NCBI GenBank assembly: GCA_029850535.1
Contig: JARCRU010000029.1
Span: 1 to 64,000, forward strand
Direction: 5' to 3'
Origin: Actinomycetota bacterium
Lineage (GTDB): Bacteria > Actinomycetota > Acidimicrobiia > Acidimicrobiales > RAAP-2
Length of the DNA stretch: 64,000 nucleotides
Position numbers and translations under genes: made by a program. Numbering within the stretch: position 1 is the first letter of the stretch; every line of letters begins with the position of its first letter. The notes beneath the pieces were generated by a model. That model was given only the letters and a program-made list of their open reading frames with translations. It did no database searches and was not told the origin of the DNA. Below are positions 27,927 through 36,374 of the stretch, in pieces.

Positions 27927-29728
27927 CGTGGCCTCCCCACGTCGATGTTGCGCCACCCCGCAGGGGCGAGGAAACGGAAGATCAAGGTGGCCGTGGCGAT
28001 GACGCTCAGCACGATGACCATCTGCACCACCGAGAAGGCGGTGGCCATGGCCAAGTTGTAGGCCTGGAACGAACTGAGGATCGCGGTGGCCATCGTGCGC
28101 ACCCCGGTGGGGGCGAGCATCTCGGAGGTGGGCAGTTCGCCGAAGGTGGCCGCGAAGGACAACAGCCACGCCCACAGCAGACTCTTCGCGATGAGGGGTA
28201 GGACGCACTTGCGAAAGGCGCGCAACTGATGCGCCCCGTGGATGCGTCCCGCCGCCATCATGGAGCCGTCGATCTGCCCGATGGGCCCGATGAGCACACG
28301 ACTGTTCGAGGGCAGCGAGATGGCCAGGTAGCCAATGCCCAGCAGCGTCAAGGTGCCGTAGAGATTGATCCCCATGTGCACCGTGAAGGGCAGGTTGAAG
28401 ACGAAGATGAAGCCCGCGGCCAGCACCAGAGCGGGCAGGGCCACCGACCCCACGAGGACCGCGTCCATCAGTCGGCCGGTCCAACCGGGGCGGGGACTGG
28501 TCAGGACCTTGGCCACCGCCACCCCCAAGATCACCGTCAAGGTGGCGGTGATGACGGACATCTTGAGCGAGACCATGATGGGCTGCATGATCGATTGCTT
28601 GGTGAAGACGTCGACGTAGGCGCTCAGGCTCAGGTTGTGCCAGGCGAAGGTGGTGTAGGGCTTTAACAGGGTGGAAAAGACCGCGCCCATCGCCGGCACC
28701 ACCAAGGTGAGCGTGAAGAAGCCGTAGACGAAGACGTTGAGAGCGACGCGTCGCCAGCCCTCGGGGTGAGAGCGCGGCGCGAAGGTCGAGCGCCCCGAGA
28801 GCACCGCGTAGTTCTTCTTTCGCAGCAGCCAGTTCTGGAACGTGAGCACGGTGGCGAGGGTGATGATGAGGAACCACCCCACCGCGGCGGCCTCGGGGAA
28901 GTTGGTCGGGAAGGTGCCGATGGCCGCCATGATGTTGGTGGTCGCCACGGGAATGTTTGCATTGGCCGCGATGGTCGAGGCCACTCCGAAGTCCCCGATC
29001 GACTCGGCGAAGACGATGATCATCGCGGCGAAGATGGCGGGCAGCACGATGGGCGCGACCGTGCGCGTGGTCTTGACCAGTCCCGCCCCGTGGATGCGCG
29101 CGGCCTCCTCGAAGCGTCGGCCCATGCCCACGATGGCCGGCGCCATGGCGAAGTAGGCGAAGGGCACCCCGGAGAAGCCCAGGATCAAGACGATGCCGAC
29201 CGGACCGAGCAGGGCCCCGCGCAGCCCGGGCGAGACCAGCCCCATCTGAGAGAACATGTTGCCACTGGCCAAGATCTCCTCCCAACCCACCGAGACGACG
29301 TAGGTGGGAACGAGCAGGACGCCCCAGAGCAGGGCGGGTATCCACTTGGCGACGCGCACGTCGGTGCGTTGGGAGATGAGCGCGAGCCCCGACGCCAGCA
29401 GTGTCGCGATCAGGGCGGCGCCCACGGCGATCATCAGGCTGTTGCGCATGCCGGCGAGTTCGGTACCGGAGAAGGCCTGGCGAAAGACGCCCAGCGTGAA
29501 CCAGCTCGGTCCCTGGCTGAAGATGCGCGGCGAGAAGGCCAGGGCCAAGAAGGCGACGGTCGGGATGATCGACACCACGGCCAAGATGACCCACAGCAGG
29601 GGACGTCCCAACCGGCTCAGGGCCAGTTCGTACCAGTGGCGCAGTCCGCGTTGTTCGAGGGGAGACACACCGACGTACCCCTCGCGCGAGGCGAGGAGTA
29701 CGTCGGTGTGGCGAGGGGATTCATTCAC
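27923..29728 (-). CDS. Iron(III)-type ABC transporter permease (fused double domain)
   Basis: 601 residues with about 12 predicted membrane segments in two homologous halves. Each half carries an EAA-type cytoplasmic loop: EEAARIHGAGLVKTTRTVAPIVLP near 207-230 and MAAGRIHGAHQLRAFRKCVLPLI in the second half. The double-length permease is typical of FbpB-type ferric iron importers. The first roughly 40 residues are hydrophilic and cytosolic. The start is GTG 29728, 8 nt after the stop of the binding-protein gene; its stop overlaps the ATPase start. The order binding protein-permease-ATPase makes a complete importer. Confidence 0.9.
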   Translation of the reverse strand: MNESPRHTDVLLASREGYVGVSPLEQRGLRHWYELALSRLGRPLLWVILAVVSIIPTVAFLALAFSPRIFSQGPSWFTLGVFRQAFSGTELAGMRNSLMIAVGAALIATLLASGLALISQRTDVRVAKWIPALLWGVLLVPTYVVSVGWEEILASGNMFSQMGLVSPGLRGALLGPVGIVLILGFSGVPFAYFAMAPAIVGMGRRFEEAARIHGAGLVKTTRTVAPIVLPAIFAAMIIVFAESIGDFGVASTIAANANIPVATTNIMAAIGTFPTNFPEAAAVGWFLIITLATVLTFQNWLLRKKNYAVLSGRSTFAPRSHPEGWRRVALNVFVYGFFTLTLVVPAMGAVFSTLLKPYTTFAWHNLSLSAYVDVFTKQSIMQPIMVSLKMSVITATLTVILGVAVAKVLTSPRPGWTGRLMDAVLVGSVALPALVLAAGFIFVFNLPFTVHMGINLYGTLTLLGIGYLAISLPSNSRVLIGPIGQIDGSMMAAGRIHGAHQLRAFRKCVLPLIAKSLLWAWLLSFAATFGELPTSEMLAPTGVRTMATAILSSFQAYNLAMATAFSVVQMVIVLSVIATATLIFRFLAPAGWRNIDVGRPR

Positions 29729-29736
29729 GACGCGAA

Positions 29737-30819
29737 TTAGGCGACGTGCGAATTGAACCAGGTGTTGATCGTGGGCTCGAGCTTGCCCCAGACGTAGGGG
29801 TTCGGGAACGAGAACGGGATCGACGTGACCGCCGGGACGCGCGGACGCGACTTCTCACCCACCATGATCGGGAAGAACTGCGAGTCACCCTGGGGGTCGC
29901 CCGAGAGCATCACCGCTTGACCGGCGGGGCTGTAGACGAAGTCCGCGAACTTCTTCGCGTCGGCGATCTCCGCGGCGGGCGCCTTACCGTCGATGGCGAT
30001 GGTCGAGGGGAGTCCGGCCGAGGGGTTGGGGTAGTACACCTTGATGTTGGGGTTGGTGTAGGAGGCCCCGATGCCGCTGGTGTTCTGGGAGATCGCCACT
30101 TGGACGGTACCGGCGAGGAGTTCGTCCTTGATCGAGTTCTGCGACACGACGAACCCGTTGGCCTTCAACTTAGTCATGAAGGCCTCACCCTGCTTGACGC
30201 CGCCGAGGGAGTTGAACAAGGTGGCCAGGATGGGGTAGCTCGGACCGTCGACGGAGGGGTTGTTCATGCCGACCTTGCCCTTCCACTGCGGCAGCAACAG
30301 GTCCTGCCAGGTGGTGGGGGGCTTGGGGGTGACCTTGGAGTTGTAGATGAAGGCGCCCGAGACGGTCAAGCCGGTGGGGATGTAGCTCTTGTCCGCGGGG
30401 ACGAGCTTCTGGCCGATCGCCGTGAGCTTGCCGGTCGTGGGCTCGAAGCCCCTGAGCAGTAGCCCTTCCTGGTCGAGTGCGGCGTAGGGGGCGTTGCCGT
30501 CGGTCCAGGCGACACCCCAGTGCGGGTTGTTCTTGGTGGCCTGGATGGTGGCCAGGGTCGGTCCGGTGGAGTTGTCCGACAACTTGCACACGATGCCCGT
30601 GGCCTTTTGGAAGGCGGTGCACATGGCCGAGTCGTAGCCCTCCGAGGAGAGCAGGTACAGGGGGGTCGAGCTCGACGTGCGCGCCGCGGTGTTCGACGAA
30701 GCGCCACTCACTCCGGCACCGACCGCGAACAACGCTGCGGTGAGGGGCAGGACCAGCAAACGGCGAAACGTGAAGCCTGACGACATCGAACTGATTTTGT
30801 TGGGGTTGGTTTCTGTCAT
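29737..30819 (-). CDS. ABC transporter substrate-binding protein (iron(III)-type)
   Basis: 360 residues, exported. An N-terminal basic segment with an RR pair (TFRRLLVLP) and a hydrophobic core end near AVGAGVSGAS; it could be Sec or Tat. The mature part resembles type 2 periplasmic binding proteins of the FbpA/AfuA class: LYLLSSEGYDSAMCTAFQKATGI, DLLLPQWKGKVGMNNP and the tyrosine-rich VYYPNPSAG. Ligand is inferred from family and gene set, not proven; thiamine, 2-aminoethylphosphonate or sugar phosphate ligands are alternatives for this fold. It is first in the operon and has its own promoter. Confidence 0.85.
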   Translation of the reverse strand: MTETNPNKISSMSSGFTFRRLLVLPLTAALFAVGAGVSGASSNTAARTSSSTPLYLLSSEGYDSAMCTAFQKATGIVCKLSDNSTGPTLATIQATKNNPHWGVAWTDGNAPYAALDQEGLLLRGFEPTTGKLTAIGQKLVPADKSYIPTGLTVSGAFIYNSKVTPKPPTTWQDLLLPQWKGKVGMNNPSVDGPSYPILATLFNSLGGVKQGEAFMTKLKANGFVVSQNSIKDELLAGTVQVAISQNTSGIGASYTNPNIKVYYPNPSAGLPSTIAIDGKAPAAEIADAKKFADFVYSPAGQAVMLSGDPQGDSQFFPIMVGEKSRPRVPAVTSIPFSFPNPYVWGKLEPTINTWFNSHVA

Positions 30820-30913
30820 GCGCCCAACGTAAGAAGTAGAGATGTGCTGCGCGTGAACTCGCCGTGATGGGTGCGAGCCGAGGGCCTAATCATTTCGACA
30901 AAGTGTCCTAAGG

Positions 30914-30942
30914 ATTAGATAAGACAGGGAGTCCGGTGTCAA
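30914..30942 (-). promoter_or_regulatory. Sigma-70-type promoter of the iron-type ABC operon
   Basis: On the minus strand TTGACA (plus 30937-30942) and TCTAAT (30914-30919) are separated by 17 bp, a near-consensus promoter. Transcription would begin near 30907, leaving a leader of about 90 nt before the binding-protein ATG. A short inverted repeat TCCT-T-AGGA overlaps the start region. I do not see a convincing DtxR/IdeR box. Confidence 0.7.
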
Positions 30943-31084
30943 CTTCTCGAGGGGCGGTTCGCGTGCACGACGCCACGTTGGTCACTGGCAACTGCTCACT
31001 GGTGAGAGGCGAGGGTGCGGTGGCACGCCGAGCCGTCCAACGAGATCATCCTCACCGTCTCGACGTCCGACGTCGTGTCACGGA

Positions 31085-31597
31085 TCAGAGTCCGGTGGTG
31101 CCGTCGAGGACCTCTCGCAGGAGGTCAGCGTGACCGTTGTGGCGCGCGTACTCCTCGATCATGTGTAGATAGATCCAGCGCAGGTCCACCGACTCGCCCG
31201 GTCGAACCCGCGCCGCTCTCGTCTCGAGGGCGAGCGCCGCGGCCAGTTCGCGTGAGCGTTGGCAGTTCGCGAGGAACACCTCGGCGACTTCCTCGGGCGA
31301 CGCGGAATCGAGAACATTGAATTCGGCGTCGGGGTCGTCGTCGCTCGTGAAGGGTAAGGGGGTATCGGCGTCGTGCAGGATGCTGTCGAACCACCAGACT
31401 TCTACGAGGGCCATGTGTTGCAGCAATCCGAGCAACGTGAGGCTCGAGGGCGCCACGGCGCGTCGGGTCAATTGCTCGACGTTGAGTCCCGCACACTTCG
31501 TCAACAGCGTGGCACGGTGGAAGTCGAGCCAGCCCTCGAGCTGGTCGCGCTCGGGCGCCGCGCTGGGCTCGGGTGGGCGAATGGGCTGGGCAATCAT
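31085..31597 (-). CDS. DinB-like protein (DUF664)
   Basis: 170 residues, a four-helix DinB-superfamily protein. Metal-ligand-type histidines occur at the usual places: LGLLQHMALVE and, near the C-terminus, HMIEEYARHNGHADLLRE. The DUF664 branch is frequent in actinobacteria and is often predicted to be mycothiol-dependent; the reaction is unknown. I chose ATG 31597, which has GAGG 6 nt upstream, over the GTG at 31609. It is divergent from hrcA and on the far side of a 265-nt gap from the ABC operon (30820-31084), in which I see only that operon's promoter. Confidence 0.8.
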   Translation of the reverse strand: MIAQPIRPPEPSAAPERDQLEGWLDFHRATLLTKCAGLNVEQLTRRAVAPSSLTLLGLLQHMALVEVWWFDSILHDADTPLPFTSDDDPDAEFNVLDSASPEEVAEVFLANCQRSRELAAALALETRAARVRPGESVDLRWIYLHMIEEYARHNGHADLLREVLDGTTGL

Positions 31598-31666
31598 GGT
31601 GATCCTCACTTTGCGCTCGTGATGTGTCCGTCAAACTACGCCCCGGGCGGTGCGGTCGTCCAGCGG

Positions 31667-31693
31667 CTGGCACTCGGTAGAATCGAGTGCTAA
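31667..31693 (+). promoter_or_regulatory. CIRCE operator of hrcA
   Basis: CTGGCACTC (31667-31675), 9-nt spacer, GAGTGCTAA (31685-31693). The right arm matches the CIRCE consensus exactly and the left arm at 7 of 9. It lies 12 nt before the hrcA start. The spacer contains TAGAAT (31678-31683), a good -10, so bound HrcA would cover the promoter. GGAGG at 31698-31702 is not part of it. Confidence 0.9.
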
Positions 31694-31705
31694 CAAGGAG
31701 GAAAT

Positions 31706-32755
31706 ATGGCTCGTCGCGCGAACGCTCCCGCATCCGCCGATCTCGACGTTCGTAAAGCCACCATCCTCGAGGCGGTGGTGTCGGAGCACATCGACACCAA
31801 CCAGCCCGTGGGTTCCTCCTCGGTCGCTTCGAGCGCCGACATCGGGGTGTCGCCCGCGACGGTGCGCTCGGAGATGGTGTCACTCGAGCGCGAGGGCTAC
31901 TTGGCCCAGCCCCACACCTCGGCCGGACGCATCCCCACCGACAAGGGCTATCGCTACTTCGTGGACCACCTCGAGAACGGCGTGCTCGGCCCCGCCCAGC
32001 AGCAGCAGATCAGCGACTTCTTCGCCAGTGTGCGCGGCGAGGTGGAGGACGTGCTCGAGCAGACCTCGACGCTGCTGAGTCAGATGACCAGTTACACCGC
32101 GGTCGTGGTGGGCGCCACGCACGCGCACGCCTCGATCCTCTCGGCGCAGTTGGTGAACATCGACGCCCACCACCAACTCCTCGTCACGGTCTTCTCCGAC
32201 GGGTCGGTCATCAAGCACTCTCTCGCGCCGCACTTCGAGGTCGACCACGAGACCTGCGCCGAAGCCTCGCGCCAACTCAACGCGCTCCTGATCGGCACCA
32301 CGCTCGAGTCCGCGGTGCAGGTACCCTCGCGCTCGGACCACGTCGCTCAACTCGTGCGCGACTCCGTCGCCGTCCTGCACGCCCAACAGCCCACCGCCGA
32401 CGGCGAGCAGGTCTTCATCGGGGGCAGTTCGCGCGTGGCCGACTCCTTCGACGGGGTGGACACCGTGCGTAAGGTCCTCTCGATCCTCGAACAAGAGCTC
32501 CTCGTGGTCTCGCTGGTCCAGGACATGTTGAGTCGGGGTCTGTCGGTCGCCATTGGCTCGGAGAACGGCTTCGAACCACTGTCGACCTGCGCGGTCGTCG
32601 TCGCTCCGGTGACCATTGACGGCACCCCCGCCGGCGCGGTGGGCCTGCTTGGACCGACTCGTATGAAGTACCAAGAAGCGATGGCCGCCGCCGGGGCGGT
32701 CTCACAACACCTAGCGCGCCACTTCGGTGGGGATGAGGAACATGCCAACCACTGA
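31706..32755 (+). CDS. hrcA: Heat-inducible transcription repressor HrcA
   Basis: 349 residues, usual length. The N-terminal winged helix contains RKATILEAVVSEHIDTNQPVGSSSVA and VSPATVRSEMVSLEREGYLAQPHTSAGRIPTDKGYRYFVD, the hallmark HrcA stretch. A GAF-like middle and the C-terminal GPTRMKYQEAMAA motif follow. It represses heat-shock genes by binding CIRCE, and a CIRCE site sits directly upstream, so it is autoregulated. The start is ATG 31706, with AAGGAGG upstream at a good distance. dnaJ begins inside its 3' end (14-nt overlap). Confidence 0.97.
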   Translation: MARRANAPASADLDVRKATILEAVVSEHIDTNQPVGSSSVASSADIGVSPATVRSEMVSLEREGYLAQPHTSAGRIPTDKGYRYFVDHLENGVLGPAQQQQISDFFASVRGEVEDVLEQTSTLLSQMTSYTAVVVGATHAHASILSAQLVNIDAHHQLLVTVFSDGSVIKHSLAPHFEVDHETCAEASRQLNALLIGTTLESAVQVPSRSDHVAQLVRDSVAVLHAQQPTADGEQVFIGGSSRVADSFDGVDTVRKVLSILEQELLVVSLVQDMLSRGLSVAIGSENGFEPLSTCAVVVAPVTIDGTPAGAVGLLGPTRMKYQEAMAAAGAVSQHLARHFGGDEEHANH

Positions 32756-33842
32756 TCTCTACGACATTCTCGAAGTCGACCACAACGTCTCGCCCGAGGA
32801 CCTCAAGAAGGCGTACCGCCGCCTGGCTCGTCAACTGCACCCCGACGCCAATCCCGGCGACGCCGCGTCCGAGGCGCGGTTCAAGGAGGTGTCCCAGGCC
32901 TACGAGATCTTGTCGGACCCCGAACGGCGCGCGAACTACGACCGCTTCGGTCAAGACGTGGGCGCCGGCGGCAATCCCTTCGGAGGGGGATCGGTGCAGG
33001 ACATCTTCGACATGTTCTTCGGTGGCATGGGTGCGCGTACCCCCCAGCGGCGCGGTCCCCAGCCCGGTCCCGACGCCGAGGTCGGCGTCGAGATCACCCT
33101 GGAGGAGGCGGCCTTCGGGGCCAATCGTGAGATCACCGTGACCCTGCCCCAGCGCTGCGCGACCTGCGAGGGCAGCGGCTGCGCCGAGGGCACGTCGCCG
33201 GTGACCTGCGTGGAGTGCGCGGGCCTGGGCGAGGTGCGCCGGGTGCGCAATTCGATCCTGGGTCAGATGATGACCACGTCACCGTGTCCGCGCTGCAACG
33301 GCATGGGTTCGCGCATCGAGTCGCCCTGTGCCACGTGTCAGGGCGAGGGTCGCACCAACGGGTCGGTCACGATGACGATCCAGATCCCCGCGGGGGTCGA
33401 GGACGGGTCGACCATGCGACTGGCGGACCGCGGACCGGCGGGACTGCGTGGCGGGGCGAACGGACGGCTCTTCGTTCACCTGCGCGTGGCCCAGGACGAG
33501 CGCTTCGAACGCAACGGCGACGATCTGCACCACGAGGCGCACATCTCCTTCACCCAGGCCGCCCTGGGCGCCCACGTCGAGGTGCCCACCCTGCGGGGCA
33601 CTCACCGCGTCGAGGTCGAGCCGGGTAGCGCGTCGGGTACCGTGCACCGCGTCAAGCACGAGGGCGTCGAGCACCTGCACGGCCGTGGTCGCGGGGATCT
33701 CTACGTGCACCTGGTCGTGGACGTGCCGCGCGAGCTCGACGACGTCGAGCGCGACCTGCTGCGACAATTGGCCCAGCACCGTGGCGAGGAGGTCGCCGAG
33801 CATCACGCGGCGGGCCTGTTCCGCAAACGAGCCAAGCGATGA
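32742..33842 (+). CDS. dnaJ: Chaperone protein DnaJ
   Basis: 366 residues, co-chaperone that delivers substrates to DnaK. J-domain with HPD at 33-35; a Gly/Phe-rich linker (GAGGNPFGGG); four CxxCxGxG zinc motifs (CATCEGSG, CVECAGLG, CPRCNGMG, CATCQGEG); C-terminal substrate-binding domains. A full type I DnaJ. The start is ATG 32742 (MPTTDLYDIL) with GAGG 5-6 nt upstream; an in-frame GTG 15 nt earlier is rejected. It is co-transcribed with hrcA under CIRCE control. dnaK and grpE are not in the window, so this resembles the actinobacterial hrcA-dnaJ2 arrangement. Confidence 0.96.
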   Translation: MPTTDLYDILEVDHNVSPEDLKKAYRRLARQLHPDANPGDAASEARFKEVSQAYEILSDPERRANYDRFGQDVGAGGNPFGGGSVQDIFDMFFGGMGARTPQRRGPQPGPDAEVGVEITLEEAAFGANREITVTLPQRCATCEGSGCAEGTSPVTCVECAGLGEVRRVRNSILGQMMTTSPCPRCNGMGSRIESPCATCQGEGRTNGSVTMTIQIPAGVEDGSTMRLADRGPAGLRGGANGRLFVHLRVAQDERFERNGDDLHHEAHISFTQAALGAHVEVPTLRGTHRVEVEPGSASGTVHRVKHEGVEHLHGRGRGDLYVHLVVDVPRELDDVERDLLRQLAQHRGEEVAEHHAAGLFRKRAKR

Positions 33843-34549
33843 GACACGAGTGGCCGCGTCGCGTGGCCGCGTTGACGCAACTGCGCGTCGACGACATCAA
33901 CGTGCCCGAGTTGTCGCGCGACGAGGATCACCACCTGCGTCGCGTGCTGCGCGCGCGCGAGGGCGAGGAACTCGTCCTCTGCGACGGTCGTGGTTCCTGG
34001 CGCTTCGCGAAGGTGGCCGCCGCCGGCCTCGCGGACGTGGGCGAGGTGTTCCTCGACGCGCCCACGCCCACGACGACGCTCTACCTGGCTCCCCTCAAGG
34101 GTGAACGCGGGGAGTGGGCCGTGGCCAAGGCCACCGAGGTCGGGGTCAGCGAGATCGTGCCGCTGGTGAGTGAACGCGTGGCCCAGAAGTTCCGTGGTGA
34201 GGCTCGCGACAGGGTCGTGAGCCGGTGGCGACGTGTCGCGGTCGAGACCGCGGGCCAGTGCCGCCGCAGCTACGACCTGGTGATCGCCGACCCCGTGACG
34301 CCCGCTGAGGTGCCCGCGCACGTGGCGGTGGCCGACATGTCCGGCAGTGGGGACTGGCGCGGGGTCACGAGCGTGGCGGTGGGTCCCGAGGGTGGCTGGT
34401 CCCGCGACGAGTGGGCGTCGACGCGTCGACGCGTCTCGCTCGGGCCCAGCGTCCTACGAGGGGAAACGGCGGCCGTGGTCGCCGGCGCGCTCGTAACGTT
34501 CACCAATGGTTCATGGGGATTTACCCTGGGGGGTGCGCCAAATGAGTAA
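33839..34549 (+). CDS. rsmE: 16S rRNA (uracil(1498)-N(3))-methyltransferase
   Basis: 236-residue SPOUT-family methyltransferase acting on U1498 of 16S rRNA. N-terminal PUA-like part (HHLRRVLRAREGEELVLCDGRG), then LAPLKGERGEWAVAKATEVGVSEIVPLVSER. The SAM-binding trefoil knot follows with VAVGPEGGWSRDEW and LGPSVLRGETA. Length is normal. The start ATG overlaps the dnaJ stop by 4 nt. The position after dnaJ is conserved in actinobacteria. Confidence 0.95.
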   Translation: MRHEWPRRVAALTQLRVDDINVPELSRDEDHHLRRVLRAREGEELVLCDGRGSWRFAKVAAAGLADVGEVFLDAPTPTTTLYLAPLKGERGEWAVAKATEVGVSEIVPLVSERVAQKFRGEARDRVVSRWRRVAVETAGQCRRSYDLVIADPVTPAEVPAHVAVADMSGSGDWRGVTSVAVGPEGGWSRDEWASTRRRVSLGPSVLRGETAAVVAGALVTFTNGSWGFTLGGAPNE

Positions 34550-34564
34550 TGATGAGAGCAACAC

Positions 34565-34909
34565 ATGACTGAGTGCCTCTTCTGCAAGATCGTCGCTGGC
34601 GAGATCCCCTCCACACCGGTGGCCCAGAGCGAGACCTCGTTGGCGATCCGCGACATCGATCCTCAGGCGCCGGTGCACGTGCTCGTGATCCCCAAGGCGC
34701 ACGTCACCAGTGCCGACCACGTACCCCTCGATCACGGCGGTGTGGTGGACGACCTAGTACTGCTCGCGCAACGCGTGGCCGAGATCGAGGGCGTGCGCGA
34801 GAGCGGCTACCGTCTCGTGATGAACGTGGGCGTCGACGCGCAGATGACGGTGCCGCACCTGCACCTGCACGTGCTCGGCGGAAGAAAGATGGAGTGGCCC
34901 CCCGGATGA
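34565..34909 (+). CDS. HIT family protein (HinT-like)
   Basis: 114 residues, a histidine-triad nucleotide hydrolase or transferase. The N-terminus CLFCKIVAGEIPS and the catalytic triad HLHLHVLGGR near 96-105 are typical of HinT (purine nucleoside phosphoramidase). The C-terminal KMEWPPG is the family ending. It lies 15 nt after rsmE, and its stop overlaps the phoH start by 4 nt, so it belongs to the same long operon. Confidence 0.94.
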   Translation: MTECLFCKIVAGEIPSTPVAQSETSLAIRDIDPQAPVHVLVIPKAHVTSADHVPLDHGGVVDDLVLLAQRVAEIEGVRESGYRLVMNVGVDAQMTVPHLHLHVLGGRKMEWPPG

Positions 34910-35871
34910 CCTTCGATGCCGCGGCCGACGAGGCCCTCATGGCGACCACCTTCGTACCTAACACCCACCTGATGTCGGGTTTGCTCGGACCGCGCGACGA
35001 GCACCTGCGCGTCATCGAGCGCTCCTTCCCGCACTCCAAGATTCGCGTGCAGGGCAACCAGATCACGGTGGCCGGCCCCGACGCGGCGACGGTGCTGCGG
35101 TTGTTCGATGAATTGGTGCTGGTGCTCGAGAGCGGGCAGTCGCTCGATCCCGTGAAGATCTCGCGCACCGTCGACATGGTGGCCGACGACCTGCGGCCCT
35201 CGGAGGTCCTGCGACACGAGGTGGTGCGCGGCGCCAAGGGCAAGGCGATCCGTCCCTCGACCGCTGGTCAAAAGCGCTACACCGACGCCATCGAGAAGTC
35301 GATCATCACCTTCGGCATCGGCCCCGCCGGTACCGGCAAGAGTTACCTCGCCGTCGCCGCCGCGGTGCAGGCGTTGCACCGGCGCCAGGTGCACCGCATC
35401 GTGCTGACGCGCCCGGCCGTCGAGGCCGGCGAGCACCTCGGTTTCCTGCCCGGTGACCTCATGGCCAAGGTGGACCCCTACCTGCGACCGCTCTACGACG
35501 CGCTCTACGACATGGTCGGACCCGACGGGGCCCAGCGCCTCATCGCCAACGGCACCATTGAAGTGGCGCCGCTGGCCTTCATGCGCGGACGCACCCTCAA
35601 CGACTCCTTCATCATCCTCGACGAGGCCCAGAACACCACGCCCGAGCAGATGAAGATGTTCCTGACGCGTATCGGCTTCAACGCCAAGGCCGTCGTCACC
35701 GGCGACGTCACCCAGGTCGACCTCAATGGCAAGCCCTCGGGCTTGGCGTCCATCGAGAACATCCTCGGACGCATCGACGACATCTCTTTCGTGCACCTGG
35801 GCGCCAAGGACGTGGTGCGCCACCGCATCGTGGCCGACATCGTGGCCGCCTACGACCGCCACACCAACTGA
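34906..35871 (+). CDS. phoH: PhoH-like ATPase
   Basis: 321 residues. A short KH-like N-terminal part ([19 protein letters not shown]) precedes the PhoH core: Walker A GPAGTGKS at 139-146, [30 protein letters not shown], and Walker [13 protein letters not shown] cytosolic ATPase with a proposed role in RNA metabolism, regularly next to ybeY. The start is ATG 34906 overlapping the HIT stop; ATG 34939 is possible. The downstream ybeY ATG overlaps its stop by one base. Confidence 0.93.
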   Translation: MTFDAAADEALMATTFVPNTHLMSGLLGPRDEHLRVIERSFPHSKIRVQGNQITVAGPDAATVLRLFDELVLVLESGQSLDPVKISRTVDMVADDLRPSEVLRHEVVRGAKGKAIRPSTAGQKRYTDAIEKSIITFGIGPAGTGKSYLAVAAAVQALHRRQVHRIVLTRPAVEAGEHLGFLPGDLMAKVDPYLRPLYDALYDMVGPDGAQRLIANGTIEVAPLAFMRGRTLNDSFIILDEAQNTTPEQMKMFLTRIGFNAKAVVTGDVTQVDLNGKPSGLASIENILGRIDDISFVHLGAKDVVRHRIVADIVAAYDRHTN

Positions 35872-36374
35872 TGATCGATATCTACGCCGCCGACGAACAA
35901 GGTGACGTCACGGTCGACCTCGAGCGCTGGAGCGAACTCTGCCGCCAGGCGCTGATCGAGGAGGGGGTGCGCGGACTGGCCGAGGTGTCGCTCATCTTCA
36001 CCGGCGAGGCCGCGATGGGCGAGCTCAACGAGCAGTTCATGGGCAAGCGCGGACCGACCGACGTCTTGTCCTTTCCCATCGACGCCGAACCCGAACCCAC
36101 GGGTCGAGTTCCCGACGCCGGCGGGACCGGACCGGGCGAGACTCCCACGGCCGACATCCCCCAACTGGTGGGGGACATCGTGATCTGTCCCGCCGTGGCC
36201 GCGCGCAACGCGATCGAGCACGGGTGCTCCTTCGAGGACGAAGTGGCGCTCCTGGTGGTGCACGGGGTGTTGCACCTGCGTGGTTGGGACCACGTGGTCG
36301 ACGAGGAGGCCGAGCGGATGGAGGCGCGCGAGCAGGAACTGCTCAGTCGCCACTACCGCTCGAACGCGACGTGA
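35871..36374 (+). CDS. ybeY: Endoribonuclease YbeY
   Basis: 167 residues. The zinc-binding H-x3-H-x5-H motif is H131, H135, H141 in [11 protein letters not shown], and TDVLSFP is at 63-69, both diagnostic. It matures 16S rRNA 3' ends and takes part in ribosome quality control. Compared with short homologues there is a Pro/Gly-rich insert at about 73-97 ([20 protein letters not shown]). Embedded in a coupled chain: TGATG with phoH upstream and GTGA overlap with the CBS protein downstream. Confidence 0.95.
   Translation: MIDIYAADEQGDVTVDLERWSELCRQALIEEGVRGLAEVSLIFTGEAAMGELNEQFMGKRGPTDVLSFPIDAEPEPTGRVPDAGGTGPGETPTADIPQLVGDIVICPAVAARNAIEHGCSFEDEVALLVVHGVLHLRGWDHVVDEEAERMEAREQELLSRHYRSNAT

Noticed and set aside
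27927..29594. Long upstream extension of the importer ATPase
   Set aside because: The extension is an out-of-frame reading of the permease gene; the ATPase has a good start at 27926 with GGGGAGG before it.
30901..30920. DtxR/IdeR iron box upstream of the importer
   Set aside because: TCCT-T-AGGA is palindromic but too short and does not fit the 19-bp consensus.
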